Notes: generated by a model from the sequence alone, not told the origin. A DNA stretch of 64,000 bases from Bacteroides cutis (GCF_900241005.1 NZ_OEST01000002.1:434001-498000), one strand, 5' to 3'; counted from the first letter of the stretch, positions 19,059-30,573 are shown. Program-made: numbers and translations.

Positions 19059-21353
19059 ATGAAGAGAATTCTGTTGTTTTTGTCGTTTTACCTATGTTTG
19101 TTATCAGTAGTTCAGGCTCAGAAAGTGGGGCTTGTTCTTAGTGGTGGTGGTGCGAAAGGTATGACACATATTGGTATTATCCGTGCCCTAGAAGAAAACA
19201 ATATCCCAATTGATTATATTACCGGCACTTCTATGGGAGCCATTATCGGTTCATTATATGCGATGGGATATTCTCCAGACGATATGGAGGCTCTGTTACG
19301 ATCTCCGGACTTCAAACGTTGGTATTCTGGAAAGGTAGAACCTAAATATGAATATTATTTTAAGAAAAACCGTCCTACCCCTGAATTTTTCAATATTCGA
19401 TTTGCTTTCAGAGATTCAATGCATCTGAAACCACAGATACTTCCTACCAGTATGGTCAATCCCATACAGATGAACTTGGTGTTTGTAGAACTATTTGCAC
19501 GAGCTACGGCATCTTGTAACGGCGATTTTAATAAGTTGTTTGTTCCTTTTCGCTGTATCGCTTCTGATGTGTATAATAAAAGGCCTCTTATAATGAGAAA
19601 AGGAGACTTAGGAGATGCTGTACGTGCCTCCATGAGCTTTCCTTTTGTTTTTAAACCTATAGAGATTGATAGTGTATTGGCTTATGATGGAGGAATTTAC
19701 AATAATTTTCCTACGGATGTGATGCGGGAAGACTTTTGTCCCGATATAATTATTGGTAGTGTGGTGGCAGCCAATCCCAGTAAACCGAAAGAGAACGACT
19801 TGATGAGTCAGATAGAAAATATGGTAATGCAGAAAACGGATTATTCTCTTCCCGATTCTTTGGGTATTATAATGAATTTCAAGTACGATGACGTAAATCT
19901 GCTGGATTTTGACCGTTTACAAGAATTACATGATATCGGTTATAACCGGACTATCAGTTTAATGGACTCTATAAAAAATCGCATCCATCGACGTGTAAAT
20001 GCTGATAACGTGCGATTAAGACGATTGGTCTACCGAAGTAATCTGCCACAACTCCGTTTTCGCGATATTCGTATCGAAGGAGCTAATGAACAACAACAAG
20101 TCTATATCAAAAAAGAATTTCACGATGAAGATCATGAAGTGTTTACTTATGAAGACTTGAAACGGGGTTATTTTCGTTTATTAGCAGATAATATGATATC
20201 AGAGATCATACCCCATGCTGTTTATGATCCAGAAAATGATTTGTATGAACTCCATCTAAAAGTTAAAATGGAGAATAATTTTTCGGTCCGCATGGGTGGA
20301 AGTGTTTCTACTACAAGTTCTAATCAGATATATCTAGGATTAGGATATCAAAATTTAAACTATTATTCCAAAGAAATTACTTTCGACGGCCAGTTAGGTA
20401 AAGTTTATAATAACGCCCAATTGATGGCAAAAATTGATTTACCCACCCGTATCCCTACCTCATATCGTTTCATCGCGTCCATAAGCACCTTTGATTATTA
20501 TAAAAAAGATAAACTCTTCTCCAAGAATGACAAACCGTCTTTCAATTCAAAGGATGAACGTTTTGTAAAGCTGATGGTTGCTCTGCCTTTCCTTTCAAAC
20601 AAGCGTGCGGAATTTAGTATTGGATATGGAGCGCTTGAAGATAATTACTTCCAGTCCAATGTAATAAACTTTGATGAAGATCGTTCGGACAAGAGTACTT
20701 ATAAGTTGTTAAGTGGAACTATTGGGTTTTATGGAAGCACTTATAATGCCCGTCAGTATGCAACAAGAGGGTATTATGAAAAACTGATAGCTCAGGTGTT
20801 TACCGGAAAAGAAAAGTTCCGCCCCGGAAATCCTAAAGAGGAAGTTTCTACCAAAGGGCGCCAATCTTGGCTTCAAATTTCTTATATGAAAGATGCTTAT
20901 CACTCCATGAGCCCTAAATTCACTTTAGGATGGATGGCAGAAATGCTCTATTCATCGAAAAATTTTTCAGAGAATTATACGGCAACAATGATGCAGGCTG
21001 CAGAATTCACACCTACTCCGCATAGCAAGTTGATGTATAATGAAGCTTTTCGTGCCAACCAATTCCTGGCAGTGGGTATCAAGCCAATATTCATTTTTAA
21101 TGATATGTTTCAGTTCCGTACCGAATTTTATGGATTCATGCCAGTATTTCCCATTGAAAAAAATGCATTAAATAAAGCTTTTTACGGAAAAGCATTTTCA
21201 AAGTTTGAGTATATGGGAGAAATTTCTGTAATATGTCAATTACCTTTCGGTACTATAGCAGCATATGTAAATCATTATAGCTCACCGAAAAAGGAGTGGA
21301 ATGTAGGATTAACCATCGGTTGGCAGCTGTTTAACTACCGTTTCATCGAATAA
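19059..21353 (+). CDS. Patatin-like phospholipase with C-terminal outer-membrane barrel
   Basis: A 764-residue protein with signal peptide (ending VVQAQK). The patatin domain (about 25-240) shows the oxyanion motif GGGAKG, the nucleophile motif GTSMG and the catalytic Asp motif DGGIYNNFP. A POTRA-like region (about 325-400) and a 16-strand-type barrel related to BamA (about 405-764, ending in YRFIE) follow. This is the architecture of PlpD-type autotransported lipases, in which the barrel anchors or exports the lipase at the outer membrane. It is monocistronic, between the htpG terminator and the tRNA-Arg genes. Confidence 0.9.
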   Translation: MKRILLFLSFYLCLLSVVQAQKVGLVLSGGGAKGMTHIGIIRALEENNIPIDYITGTSMGAIIGSLYAMGYSPDDMEALLRSPDFKRWYSGKVEPKYEYYFKKNRPTPEFFNIRFAFRDSMHLKPQILPTSMVNPIQMNLVFVELFARATASCNGDFNKLFVPFRCIASDVYNKRPLIMRKGDLGDAVRASMSFPFVFKPIEIDSVLAYDGGIYNNFPTDVMREDFCPDIIIGSVVAANPSKPKENDLMSQIENMVMQKTDYSLPDSLGIIMNFKYDDVNLLDFDRLQELHDIGYNRTISLMDSIKNRIHRRVNADNVRLRRLVYRSNLPQLRFRDIRIEGANEQQQVYIKKEFHDEDHEVFTYEDLKRGYFRLLADNMISEIIPHAVYDPENDLYELHLKVKMENNFSVRMGGSVSTTSSNQIYLGLGYQNLNYYSKEITFDGQLGKVYNNAQLMAKIDLPTRIPTSYRFIASISTFDYYKKDKLFSKNDKPSFNSKDERFVKLMVALPFLSNKRAEFSIGYGALEDNYFQSNVINFDEDRSDKSTYKLLSGTIGFYGSTYNARQYATRGYYEKLIAQVFTGKEKFRPGNPKEEVSTKGRQSWLQISYMKDAYHSMSPKFTLGWMAEMLYSSKNFSENYTATMMQAAEFTPTPHSKLMYNEAFRANQFLAVGIKPIFIFNDMFQFRTEFYGFMPVFPIEKNALNKAFYGKAFSKFEYMGEISVICQLPFGTIAAYVNHYSSPKKEWNVGLTIGWQLFNYRFIE

Positions 21354-21380
21354 AATTCTTCAAAAAAAGTTGGCGTAACA

Positions 21381-21411
21381 TTTGCTAATTCAGAAAAAGT
21401 ACGTATCTTTG
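21381..21411 (+). promoter_or_regulatory. Bacteroides promoter of the tRNA-Arg pair
   Basis: TTTG (21381-21384), 19 bp, TATCTTTG (21404-21411): a full consensus -33/-7 promoter. It ends 17 bp before the first tRNA. Confidence 0.85.
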
Positions 21412-21428
21412 CACCCGTTAAACAAAAA

Positions 21429-21502
21429 GGCCGCGTAGCTCAACTGAATAGAGTAGCTGACTACGGATCAGCCGGTTACAGGTTTGAATCCTGTCGCGGT
21501 CA
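21429..21502 (+). tRNA. tRNA-Arg (anticodon ACG), copy 1
   Basis: A 74-base cloverleaf. The acceptor stem GGCCGCG pairs with CGCGGTC (one G-T pair), the anticodon stem GCTGA/TCAGC holds the loop CTACGGA (anticodon ACG), and the T arm contains GGTTTGAATCC. The discriminator is A; CCA is not encoded. Confidence 0.95.
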
Positions 21503-21519
21503 CAATGTTTTAGTAAAAG

Positions 21520-21593
21520 GGTCGCGTAGCTCAACTGAATAGAGTAGCTGACTACGGATCAGCCGGTTACAGGTTTGAATCCTGTCGCGATCA
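21520..21593 (+). tRNA. tRNA-Arg (anticodon ACG), copy 2
   Basis: Identical to copy 1 except for one acceptor-stem pair: C-G at position 3:70 is T-A here (GGTCGCG with CGCGATC). It lies 17 bp after copy 1, clearly on the same transcript, and ends just before a terminator. Confidence 0.95.
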
Positions 21594-21596
21594 CTA

Positions 21597-21632
21597 AGAA
21601 CCTCTGCAAAACTTTGTAGAGGTTCTTTTTTA
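21597..21632 (+). terminator. Terminator of the tRNA-Arg transcript
   Basis: AAGAACCTCTGCAAA pairs with TTTGTAGAGGTTCTT (one G-T pair), with a very short loop and a T run. It starts four bases after the second tRNA. Confidence 0.85.
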
Positions 21633-21724
21633 TTTATATATTTTAAGTTGTTCCCCTATAATAAAAGAGAATAAAAAAAGCCCTGCAATGACAAGGCTTT
21701 TTCATATAACATAAAAGAGATACC

Positions 21725-22618
21725 TCAACACTTAATATTCAATTCATCCAAAATCTTCCGCATTGCTTCAAAAGTGGTAATTCTTGTTGGTACTAGTGGC
21801 AAACGAAGTTTATTTTCAATCATACCCATCACATTCAACATAGCTTTTACACCTGCAGGATTACCATCAACAAATAAAAGTTTAAATAACTCAGCAAATT
21901 TATGATGAATAGTCAGGGCATTAATATAATCTCCTTGCAATGCCAGACGCACCATACGGCTGAATTCACGCGGAAACGCATTTCCAATGACCGATATGAT
22001 ACCAACTGCCCCTAAGGTAATCAGAGGGAAGGTTATACCGTCATCCCCCGAAATAACGTCAAAATTAGCAGGTTTATTCTTGATTATATCATCCATTTGG
22101 GAAATATCCCCTGACGCCTCCTTAATAGCAATCACATTTTTAAAATCACGTGCAATACGTAATGTCGTTTCAGCTTTCATATTTACACCCGTACGTCCCG
22201 GTACATTATAAAGTACAATAGGCAACTCCGTCGCTTCAGCAATAGCTTTATAATGTTGATATATCCCTTCTTGTGAAGGCTTATTATAATAAGGAACAAC
22301 GGAAAGAATAGCATCGACACCAGTAAAGTCATCATTTTTCAGCGTTTCTACTATGGCACGGGTATTATTACCACCTACTCCAAGCAAAATAGGAATTCTT
22401 CCATTCACACGCTCAATGACCATTTTCTTGATTTTTCTCTTTTCATCGTCCGTAAGAGTAGGAGTTTCTGCCGTGGTGCCCAATACGCATAGGAAATCAG
22501 CATTATTTTGCAACAAATAGTCTACCATACGTATCAATGCATCATAATCAACGCTTTCGTCCTCTTTAAATGGAGTAATTAGCGCTACCCCCATTCCTTT
22601 CAATCTTGTCTGTATCAT
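21725..22618 (-). CDS. dapA: 4-hydroxy-tetrahydrodipicolinate synthase
   Basis: A 297-residue TIM-barrel enzyme that condenses pyruvate with aspartate semialdehyde in lysine and diaminopimelate synthesis. The Schiff-base lysine is Lys166 (AIKEASG), the catalytic tyrosine is Tyr137 (LYNVPGRTG), and the substrate loop GTTAETPTL lies at 47-55. The length is normal for the family. It is transcribed on its own strand after ligA with a 103-bp gap that contains its own -7 element, so it can be expressed independently. Confidence 0.96.
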   Translation of the reverse strand: MIQTRLKGMGVALITPFKEDESVDYDALIRMVDYLLQNNADFLCVLGTTAETPTLTDDEKRKIKKMVIERVNGRIPILLGVGGNNTRAIVETLKNDDFTGVDAILSVVPYYNKPSQEGIYQHYKAIAEATELPIVLYNVPGRTGVNMKAETTLRIARDFKNVIAIKEASGDISQMDDIIKNKPANFDVISGDDGITFPLITLGAVGIISVIGNAFPREFSRMVRLALQGDYINALTIHHKFAELFKLLFVDGNPAGVKAMLNVMGMIENKLRLPLVPTRITTFEAMRKILDELNIKC

Positions 22619-22653
22619 GAGTATTATAAAGTAATCTCTAATTAAATGACTCG

Positions 22654-22661
22654 CAAAAGTA
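22654..22661 (-). promoter_or_regulatory. -7 element of dapA (TACTTTTG)
   Basis: On the minus strand this reads TACTTTTG. A TTTG (22684-22687 on the plus numbering) lies 22 bp upstream, slightly beyond the usual spacing. Confidence 0.5.
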
Positions 22662-22721
22662 CGATTTTTTTCGATTTAGTCTACAAAAACAAGCTATAAA
22701 AAAGTTTTTTGCAGAAATTTG

Positions 22722-24782
<2,061 letters not shown>

Positions 24783-24804
24783 TTATGAAAATAGAATGTA
24801 TCAC

Positions 24805-24812
24805 TATTTTTG
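24805..24812 (+). promoter_or_regulatory. -7 element of trmD (TATTTTTG)
   Basis: A match to TAnnTTTG, 18 bp upstream of the trmD start, with TTTG at 24777-24780. The spacing of 24 bp is longer than usual. Confidence 0.45.
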
Positions 24813-24829
24813 CAGAAAAATAAAGTTTT

Positions 24830-25507
24830 ATGCGAATTGATATTATCACAGTCTTACCGGAGATGATTGAAGGTTTCTTTAATTGCTCCATTATGAAACG
24901 TGCTCAAAATAAGGGGCTTGCCGAAATTCACATCCACAATCTCCGTGACTATACAAAAGATAAATATCGTCGCGTGGACGATTATCCCTTTGGTGGATTT
25001 GCCGGAATGGTGATGAAAATAGAACCTATAGAACGATGTATCAATGCTTTAAAAGCCGAAAGAAATTACGATGAGGTGATTTTTACTACCCCCGATGGCG
25101 ATCAGTTTTGCCAGCCGATGGCAAATGCACTCTCGCTAGCCCAAAATCTTATTATTCTTTGCGGACATTTTAAGGGTATTGATTACCGTATTCGCGAACA
25201 TCTCATTACGAAAGAAATCAGTATAGGAGATTATGTACTGACAGGAGGTGAACTCGCCGCCGCCGTTATGGCAGACGCTATTGTACGAATTATCCCTGGC
25301 GTAATCTCCGATGAGCAATCTGCACTTTCCGACTCATTCCAAGACAATTTACTGGCTGCTCCAGTTTATACACGGCCTGCTGATTACAATGGTTGGAAAG
25401 TTCCTGATATTTTACTATCTGGCCATGAGGCAAAAATTAAGGAATGGGAACTTCAACAGTCACTCGAAAGGACTCGGAAATTACGCCCGGACTTATTGGG
25501 AGAGTAA
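24830..25507 (+). CDS. trmD: tRNA (guanine-37-N1)-methyltransferase
   Basis: A 225-residue SPOUT methyltransferase that adds N1-methyl to G37 of tRNAs using S-adenosylmethionine, preventing frameshifts. Visible family features are the start [29 protein letters not shown], the knot region [12 protein letters not shown] and [14 protein letters not shown], and PVYTRP near the C-terminus. The length is within the short bacterial range. It stands alone and convergent with pyrD, with a shared terminator between them. Confidence 0.96.
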   Translation: MRIDIITVLPEMIEGFFNCSIMKRAQNKGLAEIHIHNLRDYTKDKYRRVDDYPFGGFAGMVMKIEPIERCINALKAERNYDEVIFTTPDGDQFCQPMANALSLAQNLIILCGHFKGIDYRIREHLITKEISIGDYVLTGGELAAAVMADAIVRIIPGVISDEQSALSDSFQDNLLAAPVYTRPADYNGWKVPDILLSGHEAKIKEWELQQSLERTRKLRPDLLGE

Positions 25508-25530
25508 AGTCAAAAGTGTAAATAAAAAGA

Positions 25531-25562
25531 AAAAGGACATTTGCTTACAAATGTCCTTTTTT
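25531..25562. terminator. Bidirectional terminator between trmD and pyrD
   Basis: AAAAGGACATTTG (25531-25543) and CAAATGTCCTTTT (25548-25560) are exact complements with a CTTA loop, flanked by an A run on one side and a T run on the other. It can serve both convergent genes. Confidence 0.9.
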
Positions 25563-25600
25563 ATGAATTATACCTGCGAATGGCAATCTTTTGTTTTTCA

Positions 25601-26512
25601 TTATACCTCAAGTGCGCCGATAATCTCCTTTACAGACTTATATCCATGTCTATTAAGATAGTCATCGATACCTTCCTCAACCTTTATTGTAATCTCCGGA
25701 TCTATGAAGTTTGCCGTACCTATTTGAATAGCAGAAGCACCTGCAAGCATAAATTCCACTGCATCTCTCCAGTTCATAATACCCCCCAACCCAATGACAG
25801 GTATTTTTACCGCTTTAGCAACTTGCCATACCATGCGTAGCGCAATAGGCTTCACAGCCGCACCGGACATTCCACCTGTTACCGTAGATAGTACCGGACA
25901 CCTACGTTCCGCATCTACAGCCATTCCTAGCAAGGTATTAATGAGTGAAACACTATCTGCCCCCCCATTTTCTGCCGCACGAGCAATTTCAGTGATATCC
26001 GTTACGTTCGGTGAGAGCTTTACGATAAGTGTCTTTTTATATACCGCACGTACAGCTTTTACCACTTCCTCAGCTCCTTTGGTCGTGACCCCAAATGCCA
26101 TTCCTCCTTGCTTCACATTAGGACAGGAAATATTCAATTCTATAGCAGGAATATTTACAAGATCATTGATAATAGATGCAGTTTCAACATAATCTTCTAT
26201 AGCCGACCCCGAAACATTTACAATCATATTAGTTTTTATATCCTTGATACGCGGATATATATGTTCAACAAAGTAATGCACACCCTTATTTTGCAGTCCC
26301 ACAGCGTTTAACATGCCCGATGGAGTTTCCGCCATACGCGGATAAGGGTTACCTTCACGTTTGTGAAGAGTAGTTCCCTTTACAATTATACCACCTATTC
26401 GCGATATATCGACGAAATCGGCAAATTCTTCACCATATCCAAATGTCCCAGAAGCCGTCATAACGGGATTCTTCATTTGTAATTCACCTATATTTACATT
26501 TAAATCTGCCAT
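25601..26512 (-). CDS. pyrD: Dihydroorotate dehydrogenase B, catalytic subunit
   Basis: A 303-residue FMN enzyme of class 1B that oxidises dihydroorotate to orotate in pyrimidine synthesis. The family signatures are [13 protein letters not shown] near the N-terminus, the FMN lysine in IVKGTT (Lys45) and the active-site Cys130 in NISCPN. The phosphate-binding motif GLGGIMNW is also present. Class 1B enzymes pass electrons to NAD through PyrK, and pyrK is the gene immediately upstream. The start overlaps the end of pyrK by 13 bp, so the subunits are made together. Confidence 0.96.
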   Translation of the reverse strand: MADLNVNIGELQMKNPVMTASGTFGYGEEFADFVDISRIGGIIVKGTTLHKREGNPYPRMAETPSGMLNAVGLQNKGVHYFVEHIYPRIKDIKTNMIVNVSGSAIEDYVETASIINDLVNIPAIELNISCPNVKQGGMAFGVTTKGAEEVVKAVRAVYKKTLIVKLSPNVTDITEIARAAENGGADSVSLINTLLGMAVDAERRCPVLSTVTGGMSGAAVKPIALRMVWQVAKAVKIPVIGLGGIMNWRDAVEFMLAGASAIQIGTANFIDPEITIKVEEGIDDYLNRHGYKSVKEIIGALEV

Positions 26513-27276
26513 AATAGTTTGTTTATATTAAAAACCGGACCTTCTTTACATACACACAAATGGCCTTCTGTAGTATTCTCCACGCAACATAAGCAAGCAC
26601 CTATACCACAAGCCATCATATTTTCCAGAGATACTTCGCAGTTGATATCTTTACTTTTGGCATATTTTGCCACAGCCATCATCATCGGTTTCGGACCACA
26701 AGTATATATCTGTTCAAAATCCACCTTATTTAATATAGAATGCTGCGTAACATAACCTTTTTCTCCATGACTACCATCTTCTGTAGTAGTATATACTTCA
26801 CCATAGGCAGCAAATTGTTCCAATTGGAGCAAATCATTATCACTTCGAGCCCCTAACAAGAATACTGGTCTACTACCATTTTTGGCTAATTGTTCACCTA
26901 AATAAAGCATTGGAGCCGTACCCACACCACCTCCTATCAAAAGAAGCTTATCAGAGGGATTTTCAGGCATTGTGAAGCAATTTCCCAGCGGGAGTACTAC
27001 ATTGATCATATCGCCAGCTTTAGCTTCCCCTAAACGCTTGGTTCCGTCACCAACAAGTTGTATAAGGAACCATACCTCATTCTTCTGTCTATCCACATAA
27101 TTGATAGAAATAGGACGACGTAGGAAAGTAGTAGGTGAACCGTCTACGCGAATTTCCGCAAATTGTCCCGGCAGCATTTCCGGAAGCGGAGACGGAGAAG
27201 TCAGTTTTAACAATACATAGTTAGCATGCAATCGGACATTCTCTGTCACAGTCAGATCTAAAATATATTTTTTCAT
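26500..27276 (-). CDS. pyrK: Dihydroorotate dehydrogenase B, electron transfer subunit
   Basis: The start at 27276 matches the family N-terminus ([16 protein letters not shown]). An in-frame ATG farther up (27354) would place the promoter inside the gene. The 258-residue product has an FAD-binding barrel (FLRRPISI), an NAD-binding domain ([12 protein letters not shown]) and four C-terminal cysteines for a 2Fe-2S cluster ([12 protein letters not shown] and [11 protein letters not shown]). It passes electrons from PyrD to NAD. It is the first gene of the pyrK-pyrD operon. Confidence 0.95.
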   Translation of the reverse strand: MKKYILDLTVTENVRLHANYVLLKLTSPSPLPEMLPGQFAEIRVDGSPTTFLRRPISINYVDRQKNEVWFLIQLVGDGTKRLGEAKAGDMINVVLPLGNCFTMPENPSDKLLLIGGGVGTAPMLYLGEQLAKNGSRPVFLLGARSDNDLLQLEQFAAYGEVYTTTEDGSHGEKGYVTQHSILNKVDFEQIYTCGPKPMMMAVAKYAKSKDINCEVSLENMMACGIGACLCCVENTTEGHLCVCKEGPVFNINKLLWQI

Positions 27277-27311
27277 ATCATCAAAAAAGAAGGAATTATA
27301 TCTTTTGTTTG

Positions 27312-27358
27312 CAAAGATAGTGCAAACTGAATGCAGACACAAATTTATTTGCACTATC
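27312..27358 (-). promoter_or_regulatory. pyrKD promoter with overlapping 11-bp inverted repeat (probable operator)
   Basis: Read on the minus strand: TTTG (27340-27343), 20 bp, TATCTTTG (27312-27319), a full Bacteroides promoter. An exact inverted repeat flanks it: GATAGTGCAAA (27316-27326 on the plus strand) and TTTGCACTATC (27348-27358), with 21 bp between the arms. One arm overlaps the -7 element; the other lies just upstream of -33. Since this is upstream of the expected transcript start, it is more likely a protein-binding operator than an RNA hairpin. The regulator is unknown; the adjacent XRE-type gene is a candidate. Confidence 0.7.
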
Positions 27359-27372
27359 CATCTTTACACTCC

Positions 27373-27843
27373 TTAATTTTCGGGTTTAAATGTTTCATAA
27401 GTATTGTCATCAAAGAAAATCCTTATTTCAGTAATTCTCCTAGGAGGTCTTTCTTTATAGATAATCTCTTGTTTTACAATCTCTTTAGGTACTTTTTGGA
27501 GCATTTCTGATGCAATTTCCTTGCGATTTTCCGCTGCACTCGGTCCATTGGACAGATTTTCGGGATTCTCAGCAAATAAAGGGTAGTCGAAACTACCGTC
27601 TTCAACAAAATCGGAATTATTACCATCATTACTCATATTACCATTGCCGGTAAGTAACCATTCCAGATTTATGTCATTATACCGCTGATGTAGCCGAAGA
27701 ATAACTTCCGTACTTGGATACTTATTACGGGGACCTAAAATATGAGAGATAGTAGCTTGAGCTACTCCAATACTTTCTGCAAATGCTCCAGCTGTCATTT
27801 TCTCCCGATCCATAATCATTTTAAATCTGTCTTTTATACTCAT
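27373..27843 (-). CDS. XRE-family helix-turn-helix regulator
   Basis: A 156-residue protein with an N-terminal Cro/C1-type helix-turn-helix at about 5-60 (KMTAGAFAESIGVAQATISH). The linker is polar and Asn/Asp-rich. The C-terminal part is charged and ends in EIRIFFDDNTYETFKPEN; it probably mediates dimerisation. There is no peptidase or ligand-binding motif. It lies 96 bp upstream of pyrK on the same strand, with a promoter between them, and has its own full promoter upstream. Autoregulation is plausible, given palindromes TACAATTGTA and TACATTTGTA around its promoter. Its regulon is unknown. Confidence 0.8.
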   Translation of the reverse strand: MSIKDRFKMIMDREKMTAGAFAESIGVAQATISHILGPRNKYPSTEVILRLHQRYNDINLEWLLTGNGNMSNDGNNSDFVEDGSFDYPLFAENPENLSNGPSAAENRKEIASEMLQKVPKEIVKQEIIYKERPPRRITEIRIFFDDNTYETFKPEN

Positions 27844-28716
27844 AATACAGGCATAATTACAATTGTATATTCATCAATCTTGATCACAAAAGTAAAAAAA
27901 GAAAATCACAAATGCAAATTATAATTGTAAATACCAAGGTTTTACATTTGTATAATGAATATTCCAAAAGTTAATAACACAGTTATTACTGCCAAAAACA
28001 AACTACTTACAACATTATATTTTAGCTCTAACAAAATATTATAATATACTGAAATTCATTATATTATATCTCATAATATTCACTTAAAAGCCTATATTAC
28101 ATTTGTTTTATCGGCATCTTCTCCTTATCTTCATTAAACTATTTAATAAAATATAATATTCAATAGATATTCAGAAGTTTATATATACAAATACATCTTG
28201 TTAAGCCGTATAGATAAACATTTGTAAAACATATATTCCTTGATTTAATTTACATTATTTACATCCGTAAACAGCTTAGTATATTCACAAAAGAAATATC
28301 ACAAAAGGGATTGCCATATAAACGTAATAGTCAAATATTACAATAATAAACTTACATAGTTGCATACAACAACTATCACATCGATTAATTTTCTTATTTT
28401 CTTATAAATACTTTTGGGAAACATGAAAATTGGCTGACAATGCTTTATTTCCGTATAAATCTCCGACTGATTGAAAAAAAACAATTCTGAGAGTCTTATT
28501 TTTAACACAATAAATTGTATGTCAATGCATTATCCCAATATTGTAAGATTTAGAACAACCGCCAAATAAAAAAATTGAATGATTTTACTTTTTGAATAAA
28601 AGAAGAAGGGATTATTTAGGTAAAAGGATCTAGCTATAGAATTTAAAATGATACAACCATATTGGGTAAAGGGGTACACCCATTACCCGTAGTAAAGCAA
28701 TACACTTTTCAAAGAA
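27844..28716. other. Long gene-free AT-rich region (873 bp)
   Basis: Besides the promoter of the XRE gene I see no gene on either strand; all frames are broken by many stops. Copies or near copies of TACATTTGTA occur at 27858, 27943, 28098 and 28217. Near the holA end, GGGTAA (28665-28670) can pair with TTACCC (28682-28687), and the bases between them can partly pair as well. No U run follows, so it is not a standard terminator. A small RNA or decayed gene is possible but not shown. Confidence 0.5.
27887..27918 (-). promoter_or_regulatory. Promoter of the XRE regulator
   Basis: On the minus strand: TTTG (27915-27918), 20 bp, TACTTTTG (27887-27894). The palindromes TACAATTGTA (27858-27867) and TACATTTGTA (27943-27952) lie on either side and may be operators. 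Confidence 0.75.
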
Positions 28717-29736
28717 TTAATGTAAGATTTTAAATACCAATTCCCGCAGAATATCTCCGTCATTTAGTGAAGAATTGCCTACTCCTTTAGATTTGGCATC
28801 TGCGTATCTGATTTCTCCAATAATTTGCATTGTTTTCACTCCACTATACCGTCTCATAGCAGATATATATTCGCGAGATTGCCAAGGACTTTTCAGGCCT
28901 ACAAAATTAGCGATACCCTGCTCTGTTTTTTCAGGTGCATAATATGCCAACATTAAATTAGAGAAGAAGCCGAAAAGTAAAGATAAAGTCATTTGAATTG
29001 GATTTGTTTTCGGATTTTCTTCAAAATATTTTATTATCTTATTGGCTTTTAAAATATCCTTTTCGACGATTGCGCTACGAAGCTCAAAATTATTGTAGTC
29101 TTTACTAATTCCAATGTTCCGCTCAATCTGTTCAGGAGTAACACGTGTCTGACCTTTTGGAAGTGTAATAATCAGCTTTTCCAGTTCTCCGGTGAGACGG
29201 CTAAGATCAGTTCCTACAAAATCAGCAAGCATTGCAGTTGCCTTAGGTTCGAGGTCTACTCCCTTACGTTTCATATAAGAAGAAATAAATGCCGGTAACT
29301 GGGCATCCTTCATCTTCTTAGATTCAAATAAAACACCTGATTTTTCTATTTCGGCTGCTAATTTTTTCCTTCTGTCCAATACGCCATGTTTGTGGCATAT
29401 CACCAATATAGTAGAAAGCAAAGGTTTTTGAAGATAGAAAGAAAGTTCTTCCATATTACGGATATTCTGAGCCTCCTTTACCACTACAACCTGATACTCA
29501 GACATCATCGGATATCGCTTAGCAGCATTGATAACCGTAGCTATATCTACATCCGCGCCATAAACAACAGTCTGATTGAATTCTTTCTCCGTTTCAGTCA
29601 GGACATTATCTGTAATATAGTCGGCAATAAGATCGATATAATACGGTTCTTCTCCCATCAGATAATAGACAGGACGATATTGTTTAGCTCTCAACTCCTT
29701 CAAAATATCGTCACAAGTAATCTCTTGTTTTGCCAT
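28717..29736 (-). CDS. holA: DNA polymerase III subunit delta
   Basis: A 339-residue clamp-loader subunit. The N-terminus has the pattern RPVYYLMGEEPYYIDLIADY, corresponding to the degenerate nucleotide-binding region of HolA. The middle has the collar-linked motif NMEELSFYLQKP, and a helical C-terminal collar domain completes it. It opens the beta clamp together with delta-prime and the DnaX subunits. It lies 6 bp after the AMP nucleosidase gene, so the two form an operon. Confidence 0.92.
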   Translation of the reverse strand: MAKQEITCDDILKELRAKQYRPVYYLMGEEPYYIDLIADYITDNVLTETEKEFNQTVVYGADVDIATVINAAKRYPMMSEYQVVVVKEAQNIRNMEELSFYLQKPLLSTILVICHKHGVLDRRKKLAAEIEKSGVLFESKKMKDAQLPAFISSYMKRKGVDLEPKATAMLADFVGTDLSRLTGELEKLIITLPKGQTRVTPEQIERNIGISKDYNNFELRSAIVEKDILKANKIIKYFEENPKTNPIQMTLSLLFGFFSNLMLAYYAPEKTEQGIANFVGLKSPWQSREYISAMRRYSGVKTMQIIGEIRYADAKSKGVGNSSLNDGDILRELVFKILH

Positions 29737-29742
29737 ATTGGT

Positions 29743-30519
29743 TTACCAGTCGAATTTCAGATGTTTTACAGTTTTCTTTTCATCAATAATCATCTTTAAT
29801 GATGCAATACCGATTTCTACATGTTCGGTCACATAATTCTTGGTTACCAAATTGTCACTTTTATCCGTTTTCACTCCTTCAGGAATCATGGGCTGGTCTG
29901 ACACTAACAGAAGAGCACCGGTTGGAATATGATTGGCAAAGCCACAACTGAATAAAGTTGCAGTTTCCATATCAACAGCCATAGCACGTGTTTTCTTCAG
30001 ATATTCCTTAAATGCTTCGTCGTGTTCCCAAATACGCCGGTTAGTAGTATATACAGTACCTGTCCAGTAATCACGGGCATAGTCACGGATGGCAGAAGAA
30101 ACAGCACGCTGCAACATAAAAGCCGGAAGTGACGGCACCTCGGGTGGAAAATAATCATTGGAAGTACCTTCACCACGAATAGCGGCAATAGGAAGAATAA
30201 GATCCCCTATCTTATTTTTCTTGTCGATACCACCGCATTTACCTAAAAACAAACAGGCTTTAGGATGTATGGCACTCAGCAAATCCATGATAATAGCAGC
30301 ATTAGGACTACCCATACCGAAATTGATAATAGTAATTCCTTCTGCACTGGCCGATATCATATTGGCGTCTTTACCAAGGATCGGAACATTGAATTGCCCC
30401 GCAAATATTTCTACATACTTGTTGAAGTTAGTCAGCAGAATATACTCCCCAAAATCCTCCAGGTTACGTTTTGTGTAACGAGGTAGCCAATTAGCTACGA
30501 TTTCTTCTTTTGTTTTCAT
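29743..30519 (-). CDS. amn: AMP nucleosidase
   Basis: A 258-residue protein of the purine nucleoside phosphorylase fold. Motifs are NFGMGSPNAAI, CLFLGKCGGI and the base-binding VDMETATLFS (Glu in MET, about residue 189), then LLLVSDQPMIPEG. The short, catalytic-domain-only length is usual for the Bacteroidetes form; the E. coli enzyme has an extra N-terminal domain. The reaction is AMP to adenine and ribose 5-phosphate. Since substrate is not visible from sequence, another nucleosidase or phosphorylase activity remains possible. Confidence 0.85.
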   Translation of the reverse strand: MKTKEEIVANWLPRYTKRNLEDFGEYILLTNFNKYVEIFAGQFNVPILGKDANMISASAEGITIINFGMGSPNAAIIMDLLSAIHPKACLFLGKCGGIDKKNKIGDLILPIAAIRGEGTSNDYFPPEVPSLPAFMLQRAVSSAIRDYARDYWTGTVYTTNRRIWEHDEAFKEYLKKTRAMAVDMETATLFSCGFANHIPTGALLLVSDQPMIPEGVKTDKSDNLVTKNYVTEHVEIGIASLKMIIDEKKTVKHLKFDW

Positions 30520-30573
30520 AAGATTTTATTAAATTTGTATTCCCCAAGGTTTGGGAGACCATTATTTAACTTA

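Noticed and set aside
21429..21593. tRNA-Arg genes as an integration site for a mobile element
   Set aside because: There is no integrase and no partial tRNA copy nearby; housekeeping genes flank both sides.
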